This document shows positions 25,461 through 34,480 of a stretch of DNA of 64,000 bases, in pieces. The first letter of the stretch is position 1. Each line of letters starts with the position of its first letter. The stretch is from Zhouia amylolytica (GTDB lineage Bacteria > Bacteroidota > Bacteroidia > Flavobacteriales > Flavobacteriaceae), in assembly GCF_900116365.1 (NCBI RefSeq), contig NZ_FPAG01000003.1, positions 323,190 to 387,189 of the forward strand, written 5' to 3'. The position numbers and the translations under genes were made by a program. Under the pieces are notes generated by a model that ran no database searches, was not told the DNA's origin, and was given only the letters and a program-made list of their open reading frames with translations.

Positions 25461-27734
25461 ATGGCTTTTGATATTGATATGATTAAGGGTGTTTACGCTA
25501 ACATGGCCGAGCGAGTGGATAAGGCTCGTGAAATTACCGGCAAGCCGTTAACGCTATCTGAAAAAATATTGTACTCTCATTTATGGGACGGAAAGCCGGG
25601 CAAGGCTTTTGTTCGCGGTAAGGATTATGTAGATTTCGCACCTGATAGAATTGCATGTCAGGATGCTACAGCTCAGATGGCTTTGTTGCAGTTTATGCAT
25701 GCCGGAAAACCTAAGGTAGCAGTGCCAACAACGGTACATTGCGATCACTTAATTCAAGCTAAAGTAGGAGCAGAAGCGGATTTAAAAAGAGCAAACGAAA
25801 CGAGTAATGAAGTATTTGACTTTTTAGAGTCAGTTTCTAATAAATATGGAATTGGTTTCTGGAAGCCTGGAGCAGGTATTATTCACCAGGTTGTTTTAGA
25901 AAACTATGCATTCCCTGGCGGGATGATGATTGGTACCGATTCACACACTGTTAATGCAGGTGGTCTTGGGATGGTAGCCATTGGTGTTGGTGGTGCAGAT
26001 GCTGTAGATGTTATGGCTGGTATGCCATGGGAATTAAAATTTCCTAAATTAATTGGGGTTAAGTTGACTGGTAAACTTTCAGGTTGGACGGCTCCAAAAG
26101 ATGTGATTCTTAAAGTGGCAGGTATCCTTACTGTTAAAGGTGGTACCGGAGCTATTGTAGAATATTTTGGTGAAGGTGCAGAGTCAATGTCTTGTACTGG
26201 TAAAGGAACCATTTGTAATATGGGTGCTGAAGTAGGTGCTACTACATCAACATTTGGATATGATGAATCAATGGATCGTTATCTGCGTTCTACAGACAGG
26301 GCTGATGTTGCTGATGCTGCTAATGCGGTTAAGGAATATCTTACTGCCGATCCAGAGGTATATGCAAACCCTGAGCAATATTTCGATCAGGTTATTGAGA
26401 TCAACCTTTCTGAGTTAGAGCCTCATTTGAACGGGCCATTTACTCCGGATTTGGCGACTCCAATTTCAGAGATGAAAGAGGCTGCTAAAGCAAATGACTG
26501 GCCATTGAAAGTGGAATATGGTCTTATAGGTTCTTGTACCAACTCTTCTTATGAAGATATATCAAGAGCAGCATCTTTGGCTAAACAGGTTGCAGACAAA
26601 AAACTTAAAACAAAGTCTAACTTTACCATAACTCCTGGTTCAGAGCAGGTGCGTTATACCATCGAGCGAGACGGATACATCGATACTTTCGATAAAATCG
26701 GTGCTACTGTTTTTGCTAATGCTTGCGGACCTTGTATCGGTATGTGGGATCGTTACGGAGGGAATGATGAAGATAAAGACAGAAATACCATTGTTCATTC
26801 TTTCAACAGAAACTTTGCGAAAAGAGCTGATGGAAACCCGAATACTTTAGCGTTTGTTGGTTCTCCGGAATTGGTTACTGCTATTGCTATTTCAGGTCGA
26901 TTGGATTTTAATCCACTAACTGATAAGCTTATCAATGAGGATGGTGAAGAAGTTATGTTAGAAGAACCAAGAGGATATGAATTACCACCAGAAGGATTTG
27001 CAGTAGAGGATGCCGGTTATATCAAGCCTGCTGAAGATGGTAGTGGTGTGGAAGTAGCCGTTAGTGAGACTTCTGAAAGACTACAGTTATTAGAGCCTTT
27101 TAAACCTTGGGATGGTAAAAATATCACAGGAGCTAAACTATTGATCAAAGCGTTCGGGAAATGTACTACTGACCATATTTCGATGGCTGGACCTTGGTTA
27201 CGTTTCCGTGGTCATCTTGATAATATTGCCAACAATACTTTAATTGGTGCTGTAAATGCATACAACCAGAAGACAAATTTTGTAAAAAATCAATTGACTG
27301 GCGAGTATGGAGGTGTTCCTGATGTTCAGCGCGAGTATAAAGCTGCCGGAATCCCTACAGTAGTTGTTGGAGATCACAATTATGGAGAAGGTTCTTCTCG
27401 TGAGCATGCTGCAATGCAACCACGTCACTTAGGTGTTCGTGCGGTATTGGTGAAGTCTTTTGCTCGTATACACGAAACAAATCTTAAGAAGCAAGGAATG
27501 TTGGCATTAACTTTTGCCAATGAGGCTGATTATGATAAAATACAGGAAGATGATACCTTTAACTTCGTAGATCTTGAAAGCTTTGCTCCAGATACTCCGC
27601 TTACAATTGAGTTGGTGCATGCTGATGGTAGTAAAGATACGATTGTTACAAATCATACTTATAACGATAGTCAGATTGCCTGGTTTAAAGCTGGTTCTGC
27701 CCTTAACCTTATAGCGGCTAAAGGGAAGGCTTAA
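25461..27734 (+). CDS. acn: Aconitate hydratase, mitochondrial type
   Basis: This 757-residue TCA-cycle enzyme interconverts citrate and isocitrate. Fe-S cluster cysteines are in [11 protein letters not shown] and [12 protein letters not shown]; the swivel domain has [15 protein letters not shown] and [16 protein letters not shown]. Domain order and length match the mitochondrial-type aconitase common in Bacteroidota rather than AcnB. I chose the ATG at 25461 ([12 protein letters not shown]) because an upstream in-frame start at 25428 would begin inside the -7 element. Monocistronic with its own terminator. Confidence 0.96.
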   Translation: MAFDIDMIKGVYANMAERVDKAREITGKPLTLSEKILYSHLWDGKPGKAFVRGKDYVDFAPDRIACQDATAQMALLQFMHAGKPKVAVPTTVHCDHLIQAKVGAEADLKRANETSNEVFDFLESVSNKYGIGFWKPGAGIIHQVVLENYAFPGGMMIGTDSHTVNAGGLGMVAIGVGGADAVDVMAGMPWELKFPKLIGVKLTGKLSGWTAPKDVILKVAGILTVKGGTGAIVEYFGEGAESMSCTGKGTICNMGAEVGATTSTFGYDESMDRYLRSTDRADVADAANAVKEYLTADPEVYANPEQYFDQVIEINLSELEPHLNGPFTPDLATPISEMKEAAKANDWPLKVEYGLIGSCTNSSYEDISRAASLAKQVADKKLKTKSNFTITPGSEQVRYTIERDGYIDTFDKIGATVFANACGPCIGMWDRYGGNDEDKDRNTIVHSFNRNFAKRADGNPNTLAFVGSPELVTAIAISGRLDFNPLTDKLINEDGEEVMLEEPRGYELPPEGFAVEDAGYIKPAEDGSGVEVAVSETSERLQLLEPFKPWDGKNITGAKLLIKAFGKCTTDHISMAGPWLRFRGHLDNIANNTLIGAVNAYNQKTNFVKNQLTGEYGGVPDVQREYKAAGIPTVVVGDHNYGEGSSREHAAMQPRHLGVRAVLVKSFARIHETNLKKQGMLALTFANEADYDKIQEDDTFNFVDLESFAPDTPLTIELVHADGSKDTIVTNHTYNDSQIAWFKAGSALNLIAAKGKA

Positions 27735-27764
27735 TAAACCTTGTGATTCACGATAATTAATTAG

Positions 27765-27799
27765 GCTCCTTGCTGTTGGTTCGGCAAGGAGTTTTTTTG
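27765..27799 (+). terminator. Terminator after aconitase
   Basis: The perfect stem CTCCTTGC/GCAAGGAG with a 10-nt loop is followed by T7. Confidence 0.9.
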
Positions 27800-27878
27800 T
27801 CAATTTATTTTAGAGTCTGTGTAAAGTTTATGTAATCGATTCGAACTAATTGAGTGTATATTTTTATTTTAGGTACTT

Positions 27879-28445
27879 ATGAAATTAAATAAAAGTCAGA
27901 TTTCCAATTTATTTTTCCTGGTATTTATCGTGGTTATTTTGTTCACGCCGCTAGGGACAACGGTAAAGGTATGGGTGAATCGCATCATTGCATTTAGTCC
28001 GAGTGTTGTAGATGTCGATGATAGAATAGTGCTTACGGAGTATGACTGGAAGCTTCAGAAAGCAGATACCGGTACCCTTCTTAATTTTGAAAATACCAAA
28101 GGAAATGTGGTTCTTGTTAACCTATGGGCAACATGGTGTCCGCCTTGTATTGCGGAGATGCCAAGTATGCAGGCGCTTTATGAGGATTATGGTGATAAGG
28201 TGTCATTTCTTTTTGTTACCAATGATAAGGAAGCGTCGGTTGCAAAATTTATGACTGAGAATGGATATTCTTTCCCGGTATATTTTGAACGCTCCCAAAC
28301 TCCGGTTGAATTGTATTCGCGATCTATTCCAGCAACCTATTTAATTGATAAAAAGGGTAATATTGTTATCGAAAAAACCGGTGCTGCAGATTGGAACAGT
28401 GATGCGGTACGAAAACAGTTAGATCTATTGCTACTTCAGAAGTAA
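27879..28445 (+). CDS. Membrane-anchored TlpA/ResA-like thioredoxin
   Basis: This 188-residue protein has an N-terminal hydrophobic segment (LFFLVFIVVILFTPLG, about residues 11-26), likely an uncleaved anchor, followed by a periplasmic thioredoxin domain with LWATWCPPCIAEMPSMQ (C87, C90) and the cis-Pro region SIPATYLIDKKG. WCPPC is typical of ResA/TlpA reductants used in cytochrome c maturation and general envelope disulfide reduction. It is convergent with the carotenoid operon. Confidence 0.88.
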   Translation: MKLNKSQISNLFFLVFIVVILFTPLGTTVKVWVNRIIAFSPSVVDVDDRIVLTEYDWKLQKADTGTLLNFENTKGNVVLVNLWATWCPPCIAEMPSMQALYEDYGDKVSFLFVTNDKEASVAKFMTENGYSFPVYFERSQTPVELYSRSIPATYLIDKKGNIVIEKTGAADWNSDAVRKQLDLLLLQK

Positions 28446-28502
28446 AACAATGTGTGTTGTACGGGTGATGGATTATGAAGTCTTGACTTCAAATACTTTT
28501 GT

Positions 28503-29201
28503 TTAAGTCTTGTAGAGGGGTTTTTGAGTTCTTCTTATATGTACGGGGATGTAGCATGTGAGTAGCATCGTAAATGCATACATTATATCTTCTACGGGAA
28601 TCGTAAGCAAACGTATCCCGAGATTTTCTTCATTATTATACCAGACTACCTGAGATTCAATTGCACTTCCTGTCAAAAGTCCGTTAACAACAAAAAATGG
28701 CAGTAGGATAACGATAAAAGTCAGATAGAATTGTTGAAGGATAGTTGGGAATTTTATAAGCGTAAAACTCAGGAGGATTACCGCGTACAGGTAGTTTGTA
28801 AAGGTGTAGGCGCGAGAAGTGTTTAACAGGCAAAGAATCGCGCTTATAATTATAATCCCGATAGTGAGGTTACGGGTAGTGTTGCTGCTGAGCTTAATTC
28901 CGGGGTAGAATTTGGTTAAACAAAAATGCGTGAATATACAGGCAAAAGGAATGCAAATAAAAAACAACCACTCTTCAATCGGAAGTCCTAATAACCTTTT
29001 GCCAATTAGGTATTGATCGTTAAATCCCCAAAATCCGTGCTGAGTAAAATAAACATCCCAGGGTATAAATATCGCCATTGTTAAAGCAATACCGAGGAAG
29101 ACGGATTTAAAATAGCGGTTAAATTTAATTTTTGAATGAAAGCTAAAAATGAAAGGAATGGCCATTGAGCCGAGGTCCAGAATAAGGTATAAGCTCTTCA
29201 T
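28503..29201 (-). CDS. Lycopene beta-cyclase, CrtYcd-type fused membrane protein
   Basis: This 232-residue integral membrane protein has about six to seven helices and an internal duplication. Each half carries the signature of the CrtYc/CrtYd (CarR) domain: GLPIEEWLFFICIPF in the first and TIPVEDIMYAFTMLL in the second, where the acidic pair after P is conserved. It would cyclise lycopene to beta-carotene. As the last gene of the carotenoid operon it follows crtZ by 2 bases, supporting the assignment. Confidence 0.88.
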   Translation of the reverse strand: MKSLYLILDLGSMAIPFIFSFHSKIKFNRYFKSVFLGIALTMAIFIPWDVYFTQHGFWGFNDQYLIGKRLLGLPIEEWLFFICIPFACIFTHFCLTKFYPGIKLSSNTTRNLTIGIIIISAILCLLNTSRAYTFTNYLYAVILLSFTLIKFPTILQQFYLTFIVILLPFFVVNGLLTGSAIESQVVWYNNEENLGIRLLTIPVEDIMYAFTMLLTCYIPVHIRRTQKPLYKT

Positions 29202-29203
29202 AT

Positions 29204-29659
29204 TTATTTAGCTTCTTTGTAATATTTAAAGGGAACCCAAAGCATGCCAAAACATTCTCCATCATTTTTTCCGAGATGTTTATGGTGCATTTTATGAGCT
29301 CTTCTTATGGCTTTAGCGTATCTGTTATTGGCGTTTCTGAATATTTTAAATCTTTGGTGAATAAAAATATCATGTACCAAAAAATATGTTGCACCATAGG
29401 TGAATATGCCCAGACCAATTGGGAGTCCCAGCCAAAAACCTTCAAAGCTCCACAGATAAAATAATATAATACTGATGGCTGCATAAAAAAGAAAAAAGGC
29501 ATCATTCCGTTCGAACCATGAGTCGTGATCTTTTTTATGATGGTCTTTGTGTAATTTCCATAAAAAGCCATGCATTACGTATTTATGAGTAAACCATGCC
29601 ATAAATTCCATAATGCAAAAAGTTGCAATAAAAACACCGATCCAGATAATTGTATTCAT
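29204..29659 (-). CDS. crtZ: Beta-carotene hydroxylase CrtZ
   Basis: This 151-residue membrane di-iron hydroxylase has four His clusters typical of the fatty-acid hydroxylase superfamily: HKYVMH, HKDHHK, HDIFIHQR and HKMHHKH. CrtZ adds 3- and 3'-hydroxyls to beta-carotene, giving zeaxanthin, the main pigment of many marine flavobacteria. It lies between crtB and the cyclase with gaps of 8 and 2 bases. Confidence 0.93.
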   Translation of the reverse strand: MNTIIWIGVFIATFCIMEFMAWFTHKYVMHGFLWKLHKDHHKKDHDSWFERNDAFFLFYAAISIILFYLWSFEGFWLGLPIGLGIFTYGATYFLVHDIFIHQRFKIFRNANNRYAKAIRRAHKMHHKHLGKNDGECFGMLWVPFKYYKEAK

Positions 29660-29667
29660 GACAATAA

Positions 29668-30504
29668 TTAAAATATGTTGAGTTTATAATTTACATAAGA
29701 TTTGGCTAACAAACCAAACTTTTGGTAATTTGGAACACGAACTCTTTTAGATTGAATTTGGCGTGCAGATGATTTTTTCAGTTTGTCCAATAATTTTTTG
29801 TAATATCTGTATGCTGTATAAACACCAAATTTAGCTTCTTTTGGTAATACGAGGATACCTTTAAAGGCTTTTTTAAAATCTTCTTCAATTTCTGCAATAA
29901 TTTCGAGTTTAGTTTCGTTCGTGAAGTTTTCGGCAGCATTTGGAAAATACGACCTGTTCAATACTTCCATATCATCTTTTAGATCTCTGAGGAAATTTAC
30001 TTTTTGAAATGCGGATCCAAGGGCTTTCGCTGCATCTTTTAGTTCATTATATTTTTCCTGATCTCCTTTTACAAAAACTTTTAAACACATTAATCCCACA
30101 ACATCTGCCGAACCATAAATGTATTCATGATAATCAAGATCGGTAGTGTAGGTTTGTTTGGAGAGATCCAATCGCATGCTTTTTAGAAAAGAGGCAATAA
30201 GATCGTAGTCAATACTGTACCTGTGTACGGTATGCTGAAAGGAATTTAGAATTGGATTCAAGCTTATTTTGTCTTTAAGGGCTTGATCCAGATCTGATTC
30301 AAATTTGTTAAGCAGCATTTCTTTGTTGTAGTCGTGAAATGAATCTACTATTTCATCAGCAAAACGTACAAACCCATAGATGTTATGAATGTCTTGCCGT
30401 ATGGAAGGAGCGAGCATTTTTACTGCCAGGGAAAACGATGTGCTGTAGGTTTGAGTGACTCTTTTGCTACAGGCGTAGGATACGGTGTCGAAAAGTGTTT
30501 TCAT
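29668..30504 (-). CDS. crtB: Phytoene synthase CrtB
   Basis: This 278-residue enzyme of the squalene/phytoene synthase family condenses two geranylgeranyl diphosphates into phytoene. The first Asp-rich motif DEIVD is at residues 50-54 (FVRFADEIVDSF) and the second lies in NFLRDLKDD. TYSTSFSLAVKML at the N terminus is also typical. It starts 3 bases after crtI ends. The GGPP synthase is not in the window. Confidence 0.94.
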   Translation of the reverse strand: MKTLFDTVSYACSKRVTQTYSTSFSLAVKMLAPSIRQDIHNIYGFVRFADEIVDSFHDYNKEMLLNKFESDLDQALKDKISLNPILNSFQHTVHRYSIDYDLIASFLKSMRLDLSKQTYTTDLDYHEYIYGSADVVGLMCLKVFVKGDQEKYNELKDAAKALGSAFQKVNFLRDLKDDMEVLNRSYFPNAAENFTNETKLEIIAEIEEDFKKAFKGILVLPKEAKFGVYTAYRYYKKLLDKLKKSSARQIQSKRVRVPNYQKFGLLAKSYVNYKLNIF

Positions 30505-30507
30505 GTT

Positions 30508-31971
30508 TTATTGGTGGTGTTTGTTAATTAGGTCTGCAACCAGTTTTCCTGAAATAAGCGATGGAGGTACTCCGGGCCCCGGAACTGTTAACTGTCCTGT
30601 AAAGTATAAGTTACGAACTTTTTTACTTTTCAGTTTTGGTCTTAGAAAGGCTGTTTGTGTCAGCGTGTTGGCCAGGCCATAGGCATTGCCATTGTACGAA
30701 TTGTAATCTTTGATGAAGTCGTTCACGCAATAGGATTCTTTAAATAAAATATTATTTCTGATCTCCTGATCCGTAATTTTTTCTAATCGTGTGATAATGG
30801 TTTTAAAATATTCTTCTCTTAGTTCTTCTGTGTCTTCCAGGCCGGGTGCCAATGGAATTAAAAACGTTCCGGACTCTTGACCTTCGGGGGCAAAAGAGGG
30901 ATCTGATTTAGAGGGGAAACTAGCATAAAAGAGTGGTTGCTCAGGCCATTTGGGTTCGTCGTAAATTGCTGCTGCGTGCGCATCAAAATCTACGTCAAAG
31001 AAAAGTGTATGATGCGATACGTTTTTCAGTTTTTTATTAAATCCTACATAAAAGAGAAGTGAAGAGGGAGCAAATGTTTTTCTTTTCCAATAAGCCTCTG
31101 AATAATTTCTGTATTTACGATCCAATAGCGTTTCTGTATGATGGTAATCGGCTCCGCTAAGCACAATATCAGCTTGTATAAAATTGTTATTAACTAAAAT
31201 ACCTGTGGCTTCTTTGTCCTGAACCTTGATTTTTTGCACATTGGCTTTGGTTTCTATTTTAACGCCCAGAGAAATAGCCAGGAGTGTCATAGCCTGAACA
31301 ATGCTGTACATACCCTTATTCGGATGCCAGGTTCCCAGTCCGAAATCTGCATAATTCATAAAATTATAGAAACTGGGGGTAGCGGAGGGCTTGGCGCCTA
31401 AAAAGAGTACCGGGAATTCGAGAATTTGAACCAGGTGTTGGTTTTTAAATTCTTTCCTCACCATGGCTTTGATACTGCTAAAAAACTGGTTTAGGTTTTT
31501 TATGGTTTCAGGAGTGATGAGTTCGAGGGGGGATACCCCAGGTCTGTAAACCAGGTCTGTAATGGCAATTTCGTAGTTCTTTTGAGCCTTTTGAATAAAC
31601 TTCTTTAGTTTTTTAGAACTGCCTTTTTCTTCATTTTCAAAGGCTTCATAAATCTTTTCCAGGGTGTCTCCTATGGTAATGCTTTTGTCTTTATCGAAAT
31701 AAACCTGATAGGCCGGATCGAGCTTCATCAGTGAATAATAGTCTGAAGGTTTCTTGTTGAAGTCTGCAAAGAAACGTTCGAACACATCGGGCATCCAATA
31801 CCAAGTTGGTCCCATATCGAAGGTGAACCCATCTTTTTTTAATTGACGGGCTCTGCCACCTGTTGAATTATTCTTTTCAAATATGGTTACTTCGAAACCC
31901 GATTTTGCCAGATAACAAGATGCAGCAAGGGAAGAAAACCCGGAACCTATAACAATTGCTTTTCTATTCAT
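30508..31971 (-). CDS. crtI: Phytoene desaturase CrtI
   Basis: This 487-residue FAD-dependent desaturase turns phytoene into lycopene. The N-terminal Rossmann motif is VIGSGFSSLAASCYL, and the C-terminal FAD region is NLYFTGQLTVPGPGVPPSLI. I chose the ATG at 31971 (MNRKAIVIGSG); a start 10 codons upstream would add a hydrophobic stretch with no family support and would lie across the putative operator. The -7 element ends only 6 bases before this ATG, so the transcript from it would be leaderless or nearly so. Confidence 0.94.
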   Translation of the reverse strand: MNRKAIVIGSGFSSLAASCYLAKSGFEVTIFEKNNSTGGRARQLKKDGFTFDMGPTWYWMPDVFERFFADFNKKPSDYYSLMKLDPAYQVYFDKDKSITIGDTLEKIYEAFENEEKGSSKKLKKFIQKAQKNYEIAITDLVYRPGVSPLELITPETIKNLNQFFSSIKAMVRKEFKNQHLVQILEFPVLFLGAKPSATPSFYNFMNYADFGLGTWHPNKGMYSIVQAMTLLAISLGVKIETKANVQKIKVQDKEATGILVNNNFIQADIVLSGADYHHTETLLDRKYRNYSEAYWKRKTFAPSSLLFYVGFNKKLKNVSHHTLFFDVDFDAHAAAIYDEPKWPEQPLFYASFPSKSDPSFAPEGQESGTFLIPLAPGLEDTEELREEYFKTIITRLEKITDQEIRNNILFKESYCVNDFIKDYNSYNGNAYGLANTLTQTAFLRPKLKSKKVRNLYFTGQLTVPGPGVPPSLISGKLVADLINKHHQ

Positions 31972-32000
31972 GTTTAACAAATATAATATAAAGTTAAACA
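31971..32000 (-). promoter_or_regulatory. Inverted repeat TGTTTAAC-N14-GTTAAACA over the crtI promoter and start
   Basis: The perfect 8-bp arms are 31971-31978 and 31993-32000, with half-site centres 22 bases apart (two helical turns). The minus-strand -7 element TATATTTG (31985 to 31978) lies within it and the crtI ATG abuts it. Related TTAAACAAA and TTTGTTTAA half-sites occur upstream of the merR gene (32930-32938 and 32969-32977). A MerR-family operator is the natural guess. Confidence 0.6.
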
Positions 32001-32022
32001 AAAAAAGCTTAGGTAAAAAAAA

Positions 32023-32916
32023 TTATAATATTTCTAACACTTCTTGAATAGATTTCAATAATCTAACGTTAGGTGGTATGGAGCTTAATTTTAAATCGTG
32101 AATCTGCTTACCAAGAACCCACAGCGCTGTGTCTTTACCCATAAGTTCATTAAACTGTTCAAAATAAGTGTAGATCCTTTCTACAGTAGGTTCAACAGTA
32201 AAATAAGATATAAAGGTTACATTTTCGTGATTTTTCTTGATGTCTTCCAGGCTTTTTAATGGCACTGTTTGCCCGAGATAAATCGATTTATATCCGTGAA
32301 GATTAACCTCGTAGTTCAGATACAGTAATCTAATTTCATGAATTTCATTTTCTGGCAGGTAAAGAACGAAGGTTTTATTATGGCTAGGAGCTTCCTGGTA
32401 CAGGTTTTCTGTATTGATTAATATTTTTTGCTTTATAAGGTTCGAAATAAAGTGTTCCTGAGCGGGTGATATGGTATTTGTTTGCCAGAGAAGGCCTATT
32501 TCGTTTAAAAGGGGTATAAAGATCTTGTAGAAAATCTCTCTGAAGCTTTTTTGGTTAAGCAGGTTGTTATATGTTGTGTAAAAGAGTGATTGATCGAAAT
32601 TGATCATTGCCATCTTGAACTTATTCATATAATCGTCTGAGGATCGATCATTATTTAAGATCTCACGTACAAGTACTGGTATCTTTTCTGCGCTTAATTC
32701 AGCAATTTTGGAGATCTTATATCCATGTTGATTTAAAAAGGATATGTTCAATAGTTTTTGCAGATCATCCAGGGTGTAAAATCTAATATTTGTTTCCGTG
32801 CGTTTCGGAGCTAGCAGGTTGTATCTTTTTTCCCATATACGTATGGTATGTGCTTTGATACCTGAAAGGTTCTCCAAATCCTTAATGCTGAATGTTTGTT
32901 TTGTATTGTTCATCAT
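32023..32916 (-). CDS. MerR-family regulator with cobalamin-binding-like domain (CarA/CarH/LitR type)
   Basis: This 297-residue regulator has an N-terminal MerR helix-turn-helix (FSIKDLENLSGIKAHTIRIW, about 8-75), then a helical domain carrying W144-x9-E154-H155-F156 (close to the Wx9EHH motif that caps adenosylcobalamin in CarH), then a B12-binding-like Rossmann domain with E191-x-H193-x-x-R196 where the canonical motif is (D/E)xHxxG. The axial His is kept. It is 51 bases upstream of crtI and probably controls the carotenoid operon in response to light or B12; the non-canonical F156 and R196 leave cofactor binding open. Confidence 0.85.
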   Translation of the reverse strand: MMNNTKQTFSIKDLENLSGIKAHTIRIWEKRYNLLAPKRTETNIRFYTLDDLQKLLNISFLNQHGYKISKIAELSAEKIPVLVREILNNDRSSDDYMNKFKMAMINFDQSLFYTTYNNLLNQKSFREIFYKIFIPLLNEIGLLWQTNTISPAQEHFISNLIKQKILINTENLYQEAPSHNKTFVLYLPENEIHEIRLLYLNYEVNLHGYKSIYLGQTVPLKSLEDIKKNHENVTFISYFTVEPTVERIYTYFEQFNELMGKDTALWVLGKQIHDLKLSSIPPNVRLLKSIQEVLEIL

Positions 32917-32934
32917 TTAAGAAGAATGATTAAA

Positions 32935-32942
32935 CAAATTTA
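32935..32942 (-). promoter_or_regulatory. -7 element (TAAATTTG) for the merR gene
   Basis: On the minus strand TAAATTTG lies 18 bases before the merR ATG. It sits beside the TTAAACAAA half-site at 32930-32938, suggesting autoregulation. Confidence 0.45.
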
Positions 32943-33014
32943 ATAAAATATTGACTTTAAATGGGGATTTTGTTTAAAATTTTACGAGAAATATTAAAGG
33001 AAAGTAATTTTTTG

Positions 33015-33098
33015 TGCCCACGACTGGATTCGAACCAGCACGTCCTTGCGGACACCACCCCCTCAAGATGGCGTGTCTACCAATTTCACCACATGGGC
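33015..33098 (-). tRNA. tRNA-Leu(GAG)
   Basis: The minus strand folds as a class II cloverleaf: acceptor GCCCATG/CGTGGGC, anticodon stem CCATC/GGTGG with loop TTGAGGG (anticodon GAG), a long variable arm (TGTCCGCAAGGACG region) and T arm CTGGTTCGAATCCAG. Discriminator A; CCA is not encoded. Confidence 0.95.
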
Positions 33099-33117
33099 CA
33101 GACAATTATGTCAAAAA

Positions 33118-33152
33118 TAAAAAAAGTTAAGCATTAGCTCAACTTTTTTTTA
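33118..33152 (-). terminator. Hairpin between tRNA-Lys and tRNA-Leu
   Basis: On the minus strand AAAGTTGAGC-TAAT-GCTTAACTTT (one mismatch) is followed by T7ATTTTTG. It immediately follows the tRNA-Lys at 33154 and looks like a terminator or attenuator, leaving only about 20 bases before tRNA-Leu. Confidence 0.55.
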
Positions 33153-33153
33153 G

Positions 33154-33226
33154 TGACTTGACTGGGGCTCGAACCCAGGACCCTCTCCTTAAAAGGGAGA
33201 TGCTCTACCAACTGAGCTATCAAGTC
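33154..33226 (-). tRNA. tRNA-Lys(TTT), copy 1
   Basis: 73-nt cloverleaf: acceptor GACTTGA/TCAAGTC, D arm AGCTCAGTTGGTAGAGC, anticodon stem TCTCC/GGAGA with loop CTTTTAA (TTT), T arm CTGGGTTCGAGCCCCAG. Discriminator A; CCA not encoded. Confidence 0.96.
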
Positions 33227-33260
33227 TAAATTAATTAAAGCCTATGTTTGAAGGCTTTTG

Positions 33261-33333
33261 TGACCTGGCTGGGGCTCGAACCCAGGACCCTCTCCTTAAA
33301 AGGGAGATGCTCTACCAACTGAGCTACCAGGTC
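33261..33333 (-). tRNA. tRNA-Lys(TTT), copy 2
   Basis: 73-nt cloverleaf identical to copy 1 except in the acceptor stem, GACCTGG/CCAGGTC, where two base pairs differ with full compensation (T-A to C-G and A-T to G-C). Discriminator A; CCA not encoded. Confidence 0.96.
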
Positions 33334-33457
33334 ATTGCTTGAATGCGGGTGCAAATATAAGACCTATAATTTATTTTTCAAGCCATTTTTAATATAAATT
33401 TGCTTTTTTTTGCAGGCAGTTTATTTAACCTGCTGTATTTTAATAATTTGTTTAAAT

Positions 33458-33973
33458 ATGAATATTGTTTTATTAGGTTATATGGGGTCCGGTAAGTCGG
33501 CAATCGGGAAGTTTTTAGCTAAAAATACTGATTTAGACTTTTTAGATTTGGATTCATTCATAGAAGAAAAGGAAGGTAAAACCATACGTGAGATATTTTC
33601 TGACCACGGAGAAGTCTATTTTAGAAAAAAAGAGACGACTTATTTAAAAGAAGTTTTGGAGACGGAACGTAAAAAGATAATTTCTTTAGGTGGAGGAACG
33701 CCATGCTACGGAAACAATATGGATTTAATTTTAGAGGCCACTGATCATGTTTTTTACTTAAAGGCTTCTATTGAGACATTGATTGGCAGGCTGGAGAAGG
33801 AGAAGGAGCAACGTCCACTGATAAAGGATTTAAATAAAGAAGAATTGCCCGAGTTTATTCAAAAACACTTGTTTGAGCGTAATTTTTACTATTTACGGGC
33901 AAAACATATTATTAACGTTGATAAAAAATCAATTGAAACACTATCCGGTGAAATTCAATCTTTACTAGTGTAA
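33458..33973 (+). CDS. aroK: Shikimate kinase
   Basis: This 171-residue kinase phosphorylates shikimate at O3 in aromatic amino-acid synthesis. Walker A is GYMGSGKS (7-14), the shikimate-binding DLDSFIEE and YFRKKE follow, and LGGGTPC is the glycine-rich substrate loop. I chose ATG at 33458 because the P-loop must lie near the N terminus; an upstream in-frame start would add 16 non-family residues. The 3' end overlaps the convergent phosphoribosyltransferase gene by 9 bases. Confidence 0.93.
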   Translation: MNIVLLGYMGSGKSAIGKFLAKNTDLDFLDLDSFIEEKEGKTIREIFSDHGEVYFRKKETTYLKEVLETERKKIISLGGGTPCYGNNMDLILEATDHVFYLKASIETLIGRLEKEKEQRPLIKDLNKEELPEFIQKHLFERNFYYLRAKHIINVDKKSIETLSGEIQSLLV

Positions 33974-34468
33974 AAAGACAGCATCATTGTTTTCTTCGAA
34001 TACAACTTCGACATGTTCTTGTAGGGAAGTAGAAAGTGAGATGCCTTTAAAATCTGCTTTTATCGGATACTTTTTGTGGTTTCTATCGACCAGAACCACT
34101 GTTTTAAATTTTTTCAGAGGGACGTTCAGGAAGTGTTTTACACCATAAATGAGCGTTCCTCCGGTATTTAATACATCATCTGCCAGTACAATGGCTTTGT
34201 TTTGGTAAGCAGTTTTATCTAAGCTGGTGGATATTGGTGCTAATGGATTTTGTTTATCGATAACTACTTCGCAAATCGTGGTTTTGATGTCGGCGATTTC
34301 ATTGAAGGTTTGTTGGAGCTTTTTAGCAAAATCAAGTCCTCCTTTTGCAATCCCGGCGATAATGATCTCATCTTCTTCTACAAATGTTTCGTATATCTGA
34401 TATGCAATACGCTTTATTTTATGTTGAATTTCATCGTGGCCGAGTATTTTATTTTGCGTAGATGTCAT
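33965..34468 (-). CDS. Phosphoribosyltransferase (PyrR/hypoxanthine-PRT-like)
   Basis: This 167-residue type I phosphoribosyltransferase has the PRPP loop VLADDVLNTGGTLIYG and the PPi loop region AGIAKGGLDFAKKL. The acceptor base is not determinable; the pattern resembles PyrR-like proteins, but aroK and methyltransferase neighbours give no pathway clue. Cytosolic. First of a minus-strand run with the methyltransferase and S4 genes upstream, 12 bases from the former. Confidence 0.82.
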   Translation of the reverse strand: MTSTQNKILGHDEIQHKIKRIAYQIYETFVEEDEIIIAGIAKGGLDFAKKLQQTFNEIADIKTTICEVVIDKQNPLAPISTSLDKTAYQNKAIVLADDVLNTGGTLIYGVKHFLNVPLKKFKTVVLVDRNHKKYPIKADFKGISLSTSLQEHVEVVFEENNDAVFLH

Positions 34469-34480
34469 GTGTTCTTGTTT

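Noticed and set aside
28477-28490. GAAGTC-TT-GACTTC as a terminator between the TlpA and cyclase genes
   Set aside because: A 2-base loop is too tight and no proper T-run follows.
33965-33973. Frameshift at the aroK/phosphoribosyltransferase overlap
   Set aside because: Both frames are intact; the 9-base overlap is an ordinary convergent tail-to-tail arrangement.
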